DNA of 7,344 nucleotides, taken from NCBI GenBank assembly GCA_047615865.1, contig JBLHIB010000147.1, positions 1 through 7,344 of the forward strand. Reading direction: 5' to 3'. The translations under genes and the position numbers were made by a program. The notes beneath the pieces were generated by a model, which was not told the DNA's origin, ran no database searches, and saw only the letters and a list, made by a program, of their open reading frames with translations. Shown one piece after another: positions 1 to 7,263 of the stretch; positions within the stretch are counted from its first letter, which is position 1, and each line of letters begins with the position of its first letter. Source of the stretch: JADFAK01 sp047615865. GTDB taxonomy: Bacteria; Bacteroidota; Bacteroidia; Flavobacteriales_D; Sanyastnellaceae.

Positions 1-2
1 TT

Positions 3-1784
3 CGATGTAGTTTGGAACATGGAGAATATGGAGAAATTGAGTTCTCAACAAATGAGGACTGCCTTGTTCAAGGCTGTACAGAGTTCTCGGCAGTAAATTA
101 CAATCCCTACGCCAATACTGATGATGGTAGTTGTCTAATGCTTGAAACATCATCTTTGCCTCTTGTATTCATATCTACGTACGGCGAGGGTATAAGTGAT
201 GATCCCCGCGTTGTGGCCCATATGGGCGTCGTTAACAATACTGGCGGAGAGAATCATGTAGATGATTTTTTTACCGATTATGACGGTCAGATATCCATTG
301 AAATCAGAGGGTCTTCATCTCAAACCTTCATGAAGAAGTCCTATGGCTTTGAGACACAAGATGACGAAGGGGAAAACAACAATGTCTCTTTGCTGGGTAT
401 GCCAGAAGAGAATGATTGGGTTTTACACGGACCTTATTCGGATAAAACGCTGATGCGCAATGCTATAGTCTCTGAACTGGGAAGGAAGATTGGACGGTAC
501 ACACCCCGCGGACGGTTTTGCGAGTTGATAATCGATGATCGATACAGTGGAGTGTATTTGTTGCTTGAAAGCATTAAGCGCGACAAGAATCGGGTGGATA
601 TTGCTAAACTGAAGGATGATGATATTGAAGGAGACGAGCTCACAGGAGGTTATATCTTAAAGATCGATAGAAATACAGGGGAATTCAATGGTAGTTGGCC
701 ATCAGATTATCCGGCATTGGGCGGTCAAGAATTGAAAGTGAGGTATCACAAGCCTGAGGCCGAGGAAATGGAGCAAGTTCAAAAGGACTACATCCGTGAA
801 TATGTAAGCGAGTTTGAAGACGCTTTGGCGGCGGATAACTTCGATGATGGATTGAACGGCTTCAGAAACTATGTGGAAGTGGCTTCTTTTATCGACCAGT
901 ACTTCGTCAATGAGTTTTCTAGAAATGTCGATGGTTATAGGCTGAGCACTTTTTTCCACAAGCGAAAAGATTCAGATGGAGGCCGGTTGATCATGGGTCC
1001 TTGGTGGGATTTTAACCTAGCTTTTGCCAATTGCAATTTTTGTGAGGCCTTCAATCCTGAAGGGTGGGAGGTAGAAGGCGGCTCTTGCTACCAGAACAAT
1101 CCATTTTGGTTCGAAAGAATGTTAGAAGATTCACTGTATGCCAATCAATTGGCTTGCACTTGGGAACACCGCCGTGCAACAGTTTGGAGCGACGATGAAT
1201 TTGAATCTCTCATTGATTCTTTAGAGAACCACTTAGAAGAAGCTGCTGGGCGAAATTTCGCAAGATGGGTTTCTTTGGGCTCAAATGTGTGGCCCAATTA
1301 TTTTGTCGGAGACACCTACGAAGAAGAAGTGGACTACCTCAAAAATTGGACCTTCCAACGATTGGCATGGATGGATGAAGAACTCAATGGACAATCCTGT
1401 TTGGTAGGCTGCACCGATATGCATGCTTGCAATTATATGCCAGGTGCCAACATAGATGATGGGTTTTGTGAGTTTACTATTGAGTATTACGATTGTGATG
1501 GGAACTGTCTACTAGATGCCGACAATGATGGTTTATGTGATCAAATCGATAACTGCGTTCTAAATTACAATCCAGGTCAGGAAGATTGTGATGGCGATGG
1601 TATTGGTAATTCGTGTGACAACGAAGTTTCCTTGCTGCATGACTGTGACGGTTTTCGCCGGCTGATAAAGGTTGTTGACACGGCAGGACGTCAAGTTGAC
1701 ATGAACACAGCGACCGGTTTGTTGATTTATATGTTCGATGATGGATCGATTAAGAAAGTTGTCCAGTTTAGATTGGCTGAGTAG
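3..1784 (+). CDS. Secreted CotH-family protein kinase with T9SS tail, 5'-truncated by the window edge
   Basis: CotH-family (atypical protein kinase fold) protein, probably exported and phosphorylating extracytoplasmic proteins. The frame is open to the window edge (first full codon at 3). A TTG at 12 is the first possible start but is almost certainly internal, because the paralogue at 4099-6762 carries about 310 more residues here. Residues counted from the TTG: Cys module GCTE...DDGSC at 21-41; CotH domain about 48-440 with RGSSSQ at 99, the paired Lys of MKKSY at 108-109, GMPEENDWVLHGPYSDK, LLLESIKRDKNRVD with Glu186, NVDGYRLSTFF with Asp307, and GPWWDFNLAF with Asp333; a second Cys module from 466; a TSP3 repeat about 502-537 (DCDGDGIGNSCD); and a short T9SS-like tail about 550-590 (GRQVD...LLIYMFDDGSIKKV). 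The Lys and Asp positions typical of CotH motifs are all present, so an active enzyme is likely. Their catalytic roles are inferred from the family, and the target is unknown. Ends at TAG 1782-1784. Confidence 0.93.
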   Translation, partial: RCSLEHGEYGEIEFSTNEDCLVQGCTEFSAVNYNPYANTDDGSCLMLETSSLPLVFISTYGEGISDDPRVVAHMGVVNNTGGENHVDDFFTDYDGQISIEIRGSSSQTFMKKSYGFETQDDEGENNNVSLLGMPEENDWVLHGPYSDKTLMRNAIVSELGRKIGRYTPRGRFCELIIDDRYSGVYLLLESIKRDKNRVDIAKLKDDDIEGDELTGGYILKIDRNTGEFNGSWPSDYPALGGQELKVRYHKPEAEEMEQVQKDYIREYVSEFEDALAADNFDDGLNGFRNYVEVASFIDQYFVNEFSRNVDGYRLSTFFHKRKDSDGGRLIMGPWWDFNLAFANCNFCEAFNPEGWEVEGGSCYQNNPFWFERMLEDSLYANQLACTWEHRRATVWSDDEFESLIDSLENHLEEAAGRNFARWVSLGSNVWPNYFVGDTYEEEVDYLKNWTFQRLAWMDEELNGQSCLVGCTDMHACNYMPGANIDDGFCEFTIEYYDCDGNCLLDADNDGLCDQIDNCVLNYNPGQEDCDGDGIGNSCDNEVSLLHDCDGFRRLIKVVDTAGRQVDMNTATGLLIYMFDDGSIKKVVQFRLAE

Positions 1785-1872
1785 AGGCTTTATCAGATCT
1801 CTATTGGCACCCTTTTAGGCGCGATTTTTAAGCTTCGTTTAGATCTCCATCTGGTGGATTCTTAAATCAATA

Positions 1873-1896
1873 AAAAATACGATTGATCATGTTTTT
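1873..1896 (+). terminator. Possible weak AU-rich terminator
   Basis: An A-run (1873-1877) pairs with a T-run (1892-1896) and the stem continues inward through a T-G wobble, A-T, one C/A mismatch, G-C and A-T, around a four-base TTGA loop. The hairpin lies about 90 bases after the stop of the first kinase gene and ends in five T. It is low in GC and contains a mismatch, so it is only a candidate. The rest of 1785-2051 shows no reading frame with recognisable protein and no clear promoter. Confidence 0.2.
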
Positions 1897-2051
1897 ACAG
1901 ATGTCCGCTTCTAAATGAATGACGCTTTAGATTCCTTTGGCCTTGCCACGTAAACTTCCCTTAACAATCCCTTACATCAATTTACATTGAAAGCCTGCTC
2001 GATTGATCGTTGGGTGTTAAATTGCTGTCACTAACTAAAAGCAGATACATC

Positions 2052-2632
2052 ATGAAACGAACTGTTCTTACATTCATATCCGTTTTCGCGATCCTTGCCT
2101 ATTTTGCACTTGGTTGTTCTGATGCGACATTACAGTTGTGGTCAACTTGACTTTCACGGAGATTAACAGCGATACAACCCTAGGCCCCAACCATCGAGGC
2201 CGAGCAGCAAGAAGCTGTATACCAATGGATCGATTGCAATGATGGAAACCAGGAGATTGCGGGTGAAACTAACTAGATAGTCGAGGCCGAAGAAAGTGGA
2301 AGCCATGCGGTGTCTATATCGCTAGATGGCTGTGAGGCGACTTCGGAATGTGTGGAGGTGATTATCATTGAACTAGGAGAAAACGAAGCGTCGAATCAAG
2401 GATTACTCTACCCAAATCCGACTGAGGAACCTTTTTCATTGAGACTTCAGCAACCGAGTCTGTAACTATTGAAATATTCAATTCCCTCGGAGAAAGAGTC
2501 TACGTTGAACAATCTACTGGAAATCGTAAATCTTCGTTTTCCCTGGATAGCTCAAGAGGAGGTTTGTATATCGTTCATATAAGTTAGAATGCGAGGTTAT
2601 TGGATACCCGGCGTATTGTTTTACTAAGGTAG
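2052..2632 (+). pseudogene. Decayed T9SS-exported Ig-like surface protein, internally deleted
   Basis: ATG at 2052 opens a signal peptide (MKRTVLTFISVFAILAYF, then ALGCSD, a weak lipobox-like end) that hits TGA at 2148. A second frame reads DITVVVNLTFTEINSDTTL at about 2126-2182. The first frame then resumes at about 2187 with PTIEAEQQEAVYQWIDC and, after TAG at 2274, with VEAEESGSHAVSISLDGC and LLYPNPTEEPFSLRL. It ends at TAA 2463. The T9SS sorting domain continues in the second frame from about 2450 (ESVTIEIFNSLGERVYVE, GGLYIVHIS), is broken by TAG at 2585, and finishes as NARLLDTRRIVLLR before TAG 2630. The order Ig-like YQWIDC, YPNPT, LGERVY, GLYIV is the familiar end of flavobacterial T9SS cargo. 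I count three frame changes and at least two in-frame stops. The signal peptide sits directly against the last Ig-like domain, so most of the mature protein was probably also deleted. Sequencing error could explain some frame changes, but not all the lesions. Confidence 0.85.
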
Positions 2633-2861
2633 AACCAAACAAATTTATTTAGCGCAAGGCAATTTTTGAGTTTGTGTATAATGAGGATTATCATATGTCC
2701 CTGGCGCGGTCTGCGGCTTGTAAACTAGCCTAGATTTAGCACAGTAGAGTTTTCACTGGTGAATTCGTGTTATTCAAGAATGATTCCTAACTCGTCAGTG
2801 TAAGTAAGGAAATTGCTTTATCTTTATGACTTACAAACTACCAAATCATTAAATTAGCACT

Positions 2862-3176
2862 ATGAAGAATTTCTCAGCTCTGGCTGTGTTAATGTTTGCA
2901 GTGCTTGATTTTTCTGGACAAAGCTCCGCACAGGACCCCTCCAATCTTCCTACAATGGATCAATCAAATGCGGTGACCTGCGACGATAGTTGTCCTTGGG
3001 ATTTTGATGAGGATGGGTATACAAGCATCGATAACGACTTCCTCCAATTTCTCGCTTCGTTTGCAACGTATACAACTGAAGGCTGCCAAGGAGCAGATTT
3101 CAACGAAGATACTACCGTAGACATTCAGGATTTAAGGCTTCTTCTGCCTCAATTAGGTCATCTATGTCCTCAATGA
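2862..3176 (+). CDS. Small secreted protein with two dockerin/EF-hand-like calcium repeats
   Basis: 104-residue protein. The N-terminus is a Sec signal peptide (MKNFSALAVLMFAVLDF, probable cleavage after SSA at residue 23). After a linker rich in polar residues there are two calcium-loop repeats of the dockerin type I style: DFDEDGYTSIDND at 47-59 followed by FLQFLASF, and DFNEDTTVDIQD at 79-90 followed by LRLLLPQL. Four Cys (40, 44, 75, 102) flank the repeats and could form disulfides outside the cytoplasm. The first loop seems one residue longer than the usual DxNxDGxxNxxD spacing, and the second has Thr where Gly is usual, so calcium affinity may be altered. There is no T9SS tail. The stop overlaps the ATG of the next gene (ATGA at 3173-3176), suggesting coupled translation. 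Function is unknown; it could be a partner or substrate of the neighbouring kinase, or a small binding module. Confidence 0.8.
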   Translation: MKNFSALAVLMFAVLDFSGQSSAQDPSNLPTMDQSNAVTCDDSCPWDFDEDGYTSIDNDFLQFLASFATYTTEGCQGADFNEDTTVDIQDLRLLLPQLGHLCPQ

Positions 3177-4054
3177 TCGCTATGAGAAGTATACTATCCC
3201 TTTTAGCGCTGTTTGTTGCTTCAATTGCGACAAGTCAAGTTACTAGCTCCTTAGAATTGGTAGCCCAACATGATGGTCTTGTTGGCAATACAGATCTAGC
3301 TGGTTACAATACTTATAGATTATTCTTGCACTTTCCAAATGATATGGATCTTGCTTACATTATATGGGGAGATGAGGATTTTCCAATGGAAATAAGCACA
3401 GACTCTTCGTTTTATCAATCCCCTTTTGGTGGGTCTACAAGTTCAAATATTAACCCAGCATTCTTTTCTGTTTTTCCAGAACTTGTATTTGATTCATACT
3501 TAGCCTTGGGATTTGAAGACTCCAACGGGTCTTCAGCCTTAACATTGGGAGGGCTGCCTGATTGGGCCGAACAGTTTGAAACGGGTGACAATTTGTTTAT
3601 GAATGATTCAATAGGAGGTGCGGTTATTTCCTTTCATCATCTAGAATTTAATCAGGATTTATTTCCACTTGTAGATAACAAGATGTTAGTTGGTCAGTTT
3701 ACAACCAAAGGAAATGTCTGGGGAACTTTGAATATCGATTATTTTTCTGATTATAACTGGTCACAGAATTACCAAGAACCTACTGCTGTTATTGGCCTAG
3801 AGTTTGGCTCGCCAAGCGGACTTATTCTCGGTTGCACAGATCCAGCGGCTGAAAATTATTCTTCTGAGGCCACTGTCTTGTGGGATTGTCAATACGCACC
3901 GGGAGACCTAACATCCGACGGAGAGATCAACATTGCTGATTTGCTCCTTTTACTTGGAGGAATAGGATGTTTAGAGGATTGTGGAGACAACGATTTAAAC
4001 GGCGATGGAGTGGTCAATATAACCGATCTCTTGCTCTTTTTAGGTCTGCTTTAG
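3173..4054 (+). CDS. Secreted protein with unassigned beta-rich domain and C-terminal dockerin-like pair
   Basis: Three in-frame ATGs are possible: 3164, 3173 and 3182. I chose 3173 because it forms an ATGA overlap with the upstream stop. The one at 3182 gives the most compact signal peptide (MRSILSLLALFVASIATSQ) and is equally plausible. Residues are counted from 3173. A large domain at about 27-207 looks beta-rich (YRLFLHFPNDMDLAYIIWGD, SSNINPAFFSVFPE, FDSYLALGFED, IGGAVISF, LVGQFTTKGN). I recall similar domains in other flavobacterial secreted proteins but cannot name a family. A degenerate GCTDPAAENY Cys module follows at 220. The end (about 244-293) is a dockerin-like pair, GDLTSDGEINIADLLLLL and DLNGDGVVNITDLLLFL, with good calcium-loop residues. 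The protein stops right after the second helix and has no T9SS tail. It lies 44 bases upstream of the CotH gene and is probably co-transcribed with it. Function is unknown; surface binding or a scaffolding role is a guess. Confidence 0.85.
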   Translation: MIAMRSILSLLALFVASIATSQVTSSLELVAQHDGLVGNTDLAGYNTYRLFLHFPNDMDLAYIIWGDEDFPMEISTDSSFYQSPFGGSTSSNINPAFFSVFPELVFDSYLALGFEDSNGSSALTLGGLPDWAEQFETGDNLFMNDSIGGAVISFHHLEFNQDLFPLVDNKMLVGQFTTKGNVWGTLNIDYFSDYNWSQNYQEPTAVIGLEFGSPSGLILGCTDPAAENYSSEATVLWDCQYAPGDLTSDGEINIADLLLLLGGIGCLEDCGDNDLNGDGVVNITDLLLFLGLL

Positions 4055-4098
4055 TCTCGTAGCGCTCAACTGTTCTGAGGATTGGTTAAATTTATCCC

Positions 4099-6762
4099 AT
4101 GAGAATTGCCTTTTGCACCTTTTTATTTTCTTTGATTTTTCCGTTTGTGTCCATTGCCCAAGATGAGGTAGATCACTGGGAGAGCGTCGTTCTTGCCGAG
4201 CAGGAATGGAGCTATTTGCTTCCATTGGGCCAACCAAATGCCAATTGGAAACAGCTGGATTACAATGATTCTTTTTGGAGCACAGGAAATGGAGGCTTTG
4301 GTTACGGCGATGGTGATGATGCCACGACCTTTCCAGCAACACCTTCAATATACCTCAGAAAAGCGTTTGAAATTGTCGATCTAAATGATGTTGAAGAAAT
4401 GATCTTCAATATGGACTATGATGATGGATTCGTTGCTTATCTCAATGGTGTTGAAATTGCTAGAGCCAACGTAGGTACTCCAGGTGATACTCCCGACTGG
4501 GATATAGAGCTAGACATGGATCATGAAGCTGTATTGTACACCGGTGGTTATCCTGATGAATTTGAGCTAAATGACGAGCTAGAGCTATTGCAGGAGGGAA
4601 TGAATGTTCTCGCTGTTGAGGTCCACAATGTCACTATAAATTCATCTGACTTGAGTGCTCTTCCTTTTTTAAGCGTTGGATTGTCCACAGCCGATGTGAT
4701 TTACAATGAGACGCCCGACTGGTTCCTTCCACCTATATCAAATTGCGATGGAATAGGAACAGAATATGAGCTTGAGCTTGAAACGGCCGCATGGGGTGAA
4801 GAAGTTAGTTGGGAAATACGAAATACATTCGGACAAGTATTTTATTTAGAAACGGGTTTTGATGACAATCAGACCTATGAATTCAATGTTTGTTTAGTTG
4901 ATGGATGCTATGAGTTTTATATGATCGATTCCTACGGTGATGGCTGGAACGGTGGTAGTTTTATTTTGGAAAACGAGGATAATGAAATCATTGTGGCCGG
5001 TGAGCTTACCGGTGGTTATGAGGAAGTGATTTTATTTGGTGCTGGCGACGGCTGTGAAATCGAAGGTTGTACCGATCCCGAAGCATTGAACTACAATCCG
5101 TGGAGCAATGTCGATGACGGTTCGTGCTTTGTTTTTGAAGAGAGCAACTTGCCCATCATGATGATCAATACGTTCGATGAAGAAATAGCAGATGATCCTA
5201 GAATTACGGCGAGCATGGGGCTCATCAATAATGTCGACAGTCTAAACAATACAAATGACCCCTTCAACAAGTACGACGGTCTGATCGCTATCGAGTATAG
5301 AGGCTCTTCATCACAAGGCTTTCCGAAGAAATCATATGCCTTCGAAACACAGGACTCGTTGGGTATGAATAACAATGTATCACTTCTGGGTATGCCACAA
5401 GAGAACGATTGGATCTTGCACGGTCCCTATAGCGACAAGACACATATGCGAAATGTACTCACCTTCGATCTGGGACGAAGAATAGGACGTTACACTCCGC
5501 GCACCAAACATATCGAACTGTTCATCAATGGGGACTACCGCGGAATTTATGTGCTCATGGAAAACATCAAAATCGATGAGAACCGCGTTGATATTGCTAC
5601 ACTTTTGCCAGTGGACAATGAAGGAGACGAACTGACTGGCGGGTATATTTTGAAAATAGACCATGGGACTGGTGAGTCCAATGGAGCCTGGACTTCTGCC
5701 TACGACAACATAGGTGGAGGAGCTCTTAACATACAACGTCACAAGCCAGAGATCGATGTGATTACATCGCAACAAGAAGAGTACATCCAAGACCACATTA
5801 CCGCTTTTGAGGATGCCCTGGCTGGTCCCGATTTTAGCGATCCAGTGTTGGGGTATGCACCGTTCATCAATGAGGAGTCTTTTATGGATATGTACCTCAT
5901 GAATGAGCTATCAAAGAACATTGACGGTTACCGATTGAGTACTTTCTTCTACAAAGACAAGGATTCCAACGACAGTGATATCCACATGGGGCCTTGGTGG
6001 GACTATAATTTGGCATTTGGTAATGCCAACTACTGCGAAGGAGGAATTACCACAGATTGGGAGGTAAGCACGGGATGTGGCGACAACAACCCCTTTTGGT
6101 TTGAACGTTTGCTGGAAGATTCGCTATATCGAAACCAGCTAAAATGCCGATGGACCGATTTTCGAACTGGCCCATGGTCCAATGATAGCGTGATTTTCGT
6201 GATTGATTCGTTGGAAACCTTACTTGCCGATGCGCACATTAGAAACTACATGCGATGGAATTCAATGGGCAATTATGTTTGGCCCAACTATTTCGTGGGA
6301 GAGACGGTGGAAGAGGAAATTGGTTTTCTTCGCACATGGACTTTGGATCGAATGGCATGGATCGACGAAAACATCCTTGGAAACTGCATTGCAGGCTGCA
6401 TGAACCCAGAGGCGTGTAATTTTAATTCAGAGTCAATATATGATGACGGCTCATGCGTCCTCGCGGAAGAGTATTACGACTGCTTCGGAAATTGTTTGAA
6501 CGATCAAGATTTGGATCTGTTCTGCGATGAGCTGGACAACTGTCCAACCATTTACAACCCCGATCAGCTAGATTCAGATGGAGATGGAATAGGGGATCTC
6601 TGCGAAACGGTTGAACTAGAGGAGTACGCTCGCATCCATGGAGTCAAACTCATTATGATCACGGACCTACTGGGCCGAAAAGTAGATGAAACCACCAAAG
6701 GAGCCTTGTTGTATATCTATAGCGATGGACATGTCATTAAAAAGGTCACTCTGGAGGATTGA
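4099..6762 (+). CDS. Secreted CotH-family protein kinase, multidomain, with T9SS tail (complete)
   Basis: 887 residues, start fixed by the signal peptide (MRIAFCTFLFSLIFPFVSIAQ, cleavage near residue 20). Domains in order: a galactose-binding-like jelly roll about 25-196 (GFGYGDGDD, SIYLRKAFEI, GVEIARANVG, NVLAVEVHN, LPFLSVGL); a beta domain about 210-316 with the signature IDSYGDGWNGGSF; Cys module from 323; CotH kinase about 350-740; second Cys module from 766; TSP3 repeat about 803-835 (DSDGDGIGDLC); and short T9SS-like tail about 843-887 (DLLGRKVD...LLYIYSDGHVIKKV). CotH motifs are intact: RGSSSQ at 401, KKSYAFE with Lys410/411, VLMENIKIDENRVD with Glu488, NIDGYRLSTFF with Asp609, GPWWDYNLAFGN with Asp635. 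The family transfers phosphate to proteins (known for spore-coat CotH); the substrate here is unknown. Export through Sec and then T9SS is inferred. It is the last gene of the probable 2862-6762 operon. Confidence 0.95.
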   Translation: MRIAFCTFLFSLIFPFVSIAQDEVDHWESVVLAEQEWSYLLPLGQPNANWKQLDYNDSFWSTGNGGFGYGDGDDATTFPATPSIYLRKAFEIVDLNDVEEMIFNMDYDDGFVAYLNGVEIARANVGTPGDTPDWDIELDMDHEAVLYTGGYPDEFELNDELELLQEGMNVLAVEVHNVTINSSDLSALPFLSVGLSTADVIYNETPDWFLPPISNCDGIGTEYELELETAAWGEEVSWEIRNTFGQVFYLETGFDDNQTYEFNVCLVDGCYEFYMIDSYGDGWNGGSFILENEDNEIIVAGELTGGYEEVILFGAGDGCEIEGCTDPEALNYNPWSNVDDGSCFVFEESNLPIMMINTFDEEIADDPRITASMGLINNVDSLNNTNDPFNKYDGLIAIEYRGSSSQGFPKKSYAFETQDSLGMNNNVSLLGMPQENDWILHGPYSDKTHMRNVLTFDLGRRIGRYTPRTKHIELFINGDYRGIYVLMENIKIDENRVDIATLLPVDNEGDELTGGYILKIDHGTGESNGAWTSAYDNIGGGALNIQRHKPEIDVITSQQEEYIQDHITAFEDALAGPDFSDPVLGYAPFINEESFMDMYLMNELSKNIDGYRLSTFFYKDKDSNDSDIHMGPWWDYNLAFGNANYCEGGITTDWEVSTGCGDNNPFWFERLLEDSLYRNQLKCRWTDFRTGPWSNDSVIFVIDSLETLLADAHIRNYMRWNSMGNYVWPNYFVGETVEEEIGFLRTWTLDRMAWIDENILGNCIAGCMNPEACNFNSESIYDDGSCVLAEEYYDCFGNCLNDQDLDLFCDELDNCPTIYNPDQLDSDGDGIGDLCETVELEEYARIHGVKLIMITDLLGRKVDETTKGALLYIYSDGHVIKKVTLED

Positions 6763-6804
6763 TTCACCCTCATGTAGTCATTTCCCCATCAGGATATTAA
6801 AATG

Positions 6805-6818
6805 GCGCAGCGCTGCGC
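6805..6818. repeat. Perfect 14-bp GC palindrome
   Basis: GCGCAGCGCTGCGC is identical to its own reverse complement and stands out from the surrounding AT-richer DNA, 43 bases after the stop of the complete kinase gene. It could act as part of an RNA hairpin protecting the operon's 3' end or be a REP-like element. No T-run follows, so it is not a classical terminator. A single copy is seen in the window. Confidence 0.45.
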
Positions 6819-7014
6819 GCAAATGATTAACTATGGGGTATGCGTTGAGCTTTGGTTGTGGCTTGGGGGATGTTGTTGAGGTGGACAAGCCTCAGTCTGG
6901 CATTTAGACCGTGGCCACAAGTTTTACGATTTGAAAGGAGCATGCCGGTCTAGAACTCGGAGAATACCATCACCCCACAACGTCCAATACCTGTCAATAT
7001 CGATAACCGTATTA

Positions 7015-7026
7015 TTATCCGGATAA
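7015..7026. repeat. Perfect 12-bp palindrome
   Basis: TTATCCGGATAA is a perfect palindrome. The nearby GATAA at 7002-7006 can also pair with TTATC at 7015-7019. It may be a protein-binding half-site pair, or chance in AT-rich sequence. Confidence 0.3.
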
Positions 7027-7263
7027 ACTTACGGCTACGTTTTTCTATATGTGAAGAATTTCGTAGGCTTTTAGTAGAGTTTAGACGCAGTGCTTTGAGG
7101 TTGTAAATTGCTGTGAATCAGGCGTGCTTAACTTCTGTATGTGGTTTTGCTTTCGTTCTTTCTTTCGAGTGTTCTAGTGTTTTGTACTTTTCATATAGAT
7201 GATAAAGCTTAAGTTCAATCCATTTCCCATATAATATCAATAGATTAGTTGGTTCTACAAAAG

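Noticed and set aside
12..14. TTG as the true start of the first kinase
   Set aside because: The frame is open upstream to the window edge, no signal peptide follows, and the paralogue has about 310 further N-terminal residues at this point.
2677..2682. TATAAT box upstream of the small dockerin-like gene
   Set aside because: It is about 180 bases from the start codon, has no properly spaced -35-like element, and Bacteroidota promoters usually use TAnnTTTG instead.
2819..2826. TATCTTTA as a Bacteroidota -7 box before the gene at 2862
   Set aside because: It differs from TAnnTTTG at the last base and has no TTTG or TTG element about 20 bases upstream.
2862..4054. The two small genes as one gene split by a frameshift
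   Set aside because: Each has its own signal peptide and its own complete dockerin-like pair, and the stop and start overlap in a normal ATGA arrangement.
4040..4348. Minus-strand reading frame across the start of the complete kinase gene
   Set aside because: It overlaps well-supported coding sequence and encodes a basic, low-information peptide without motifs; other antisense frames inside the kinase genes were dismissed for the same reason.
6821..6960. Possible insertion-sequence remnant (ATG at 6823 reading MINYGVCVEL)
   Set aside because: No frame continues into transposase-like sequence, and no terminal inverted repeats or target duplications are visible.
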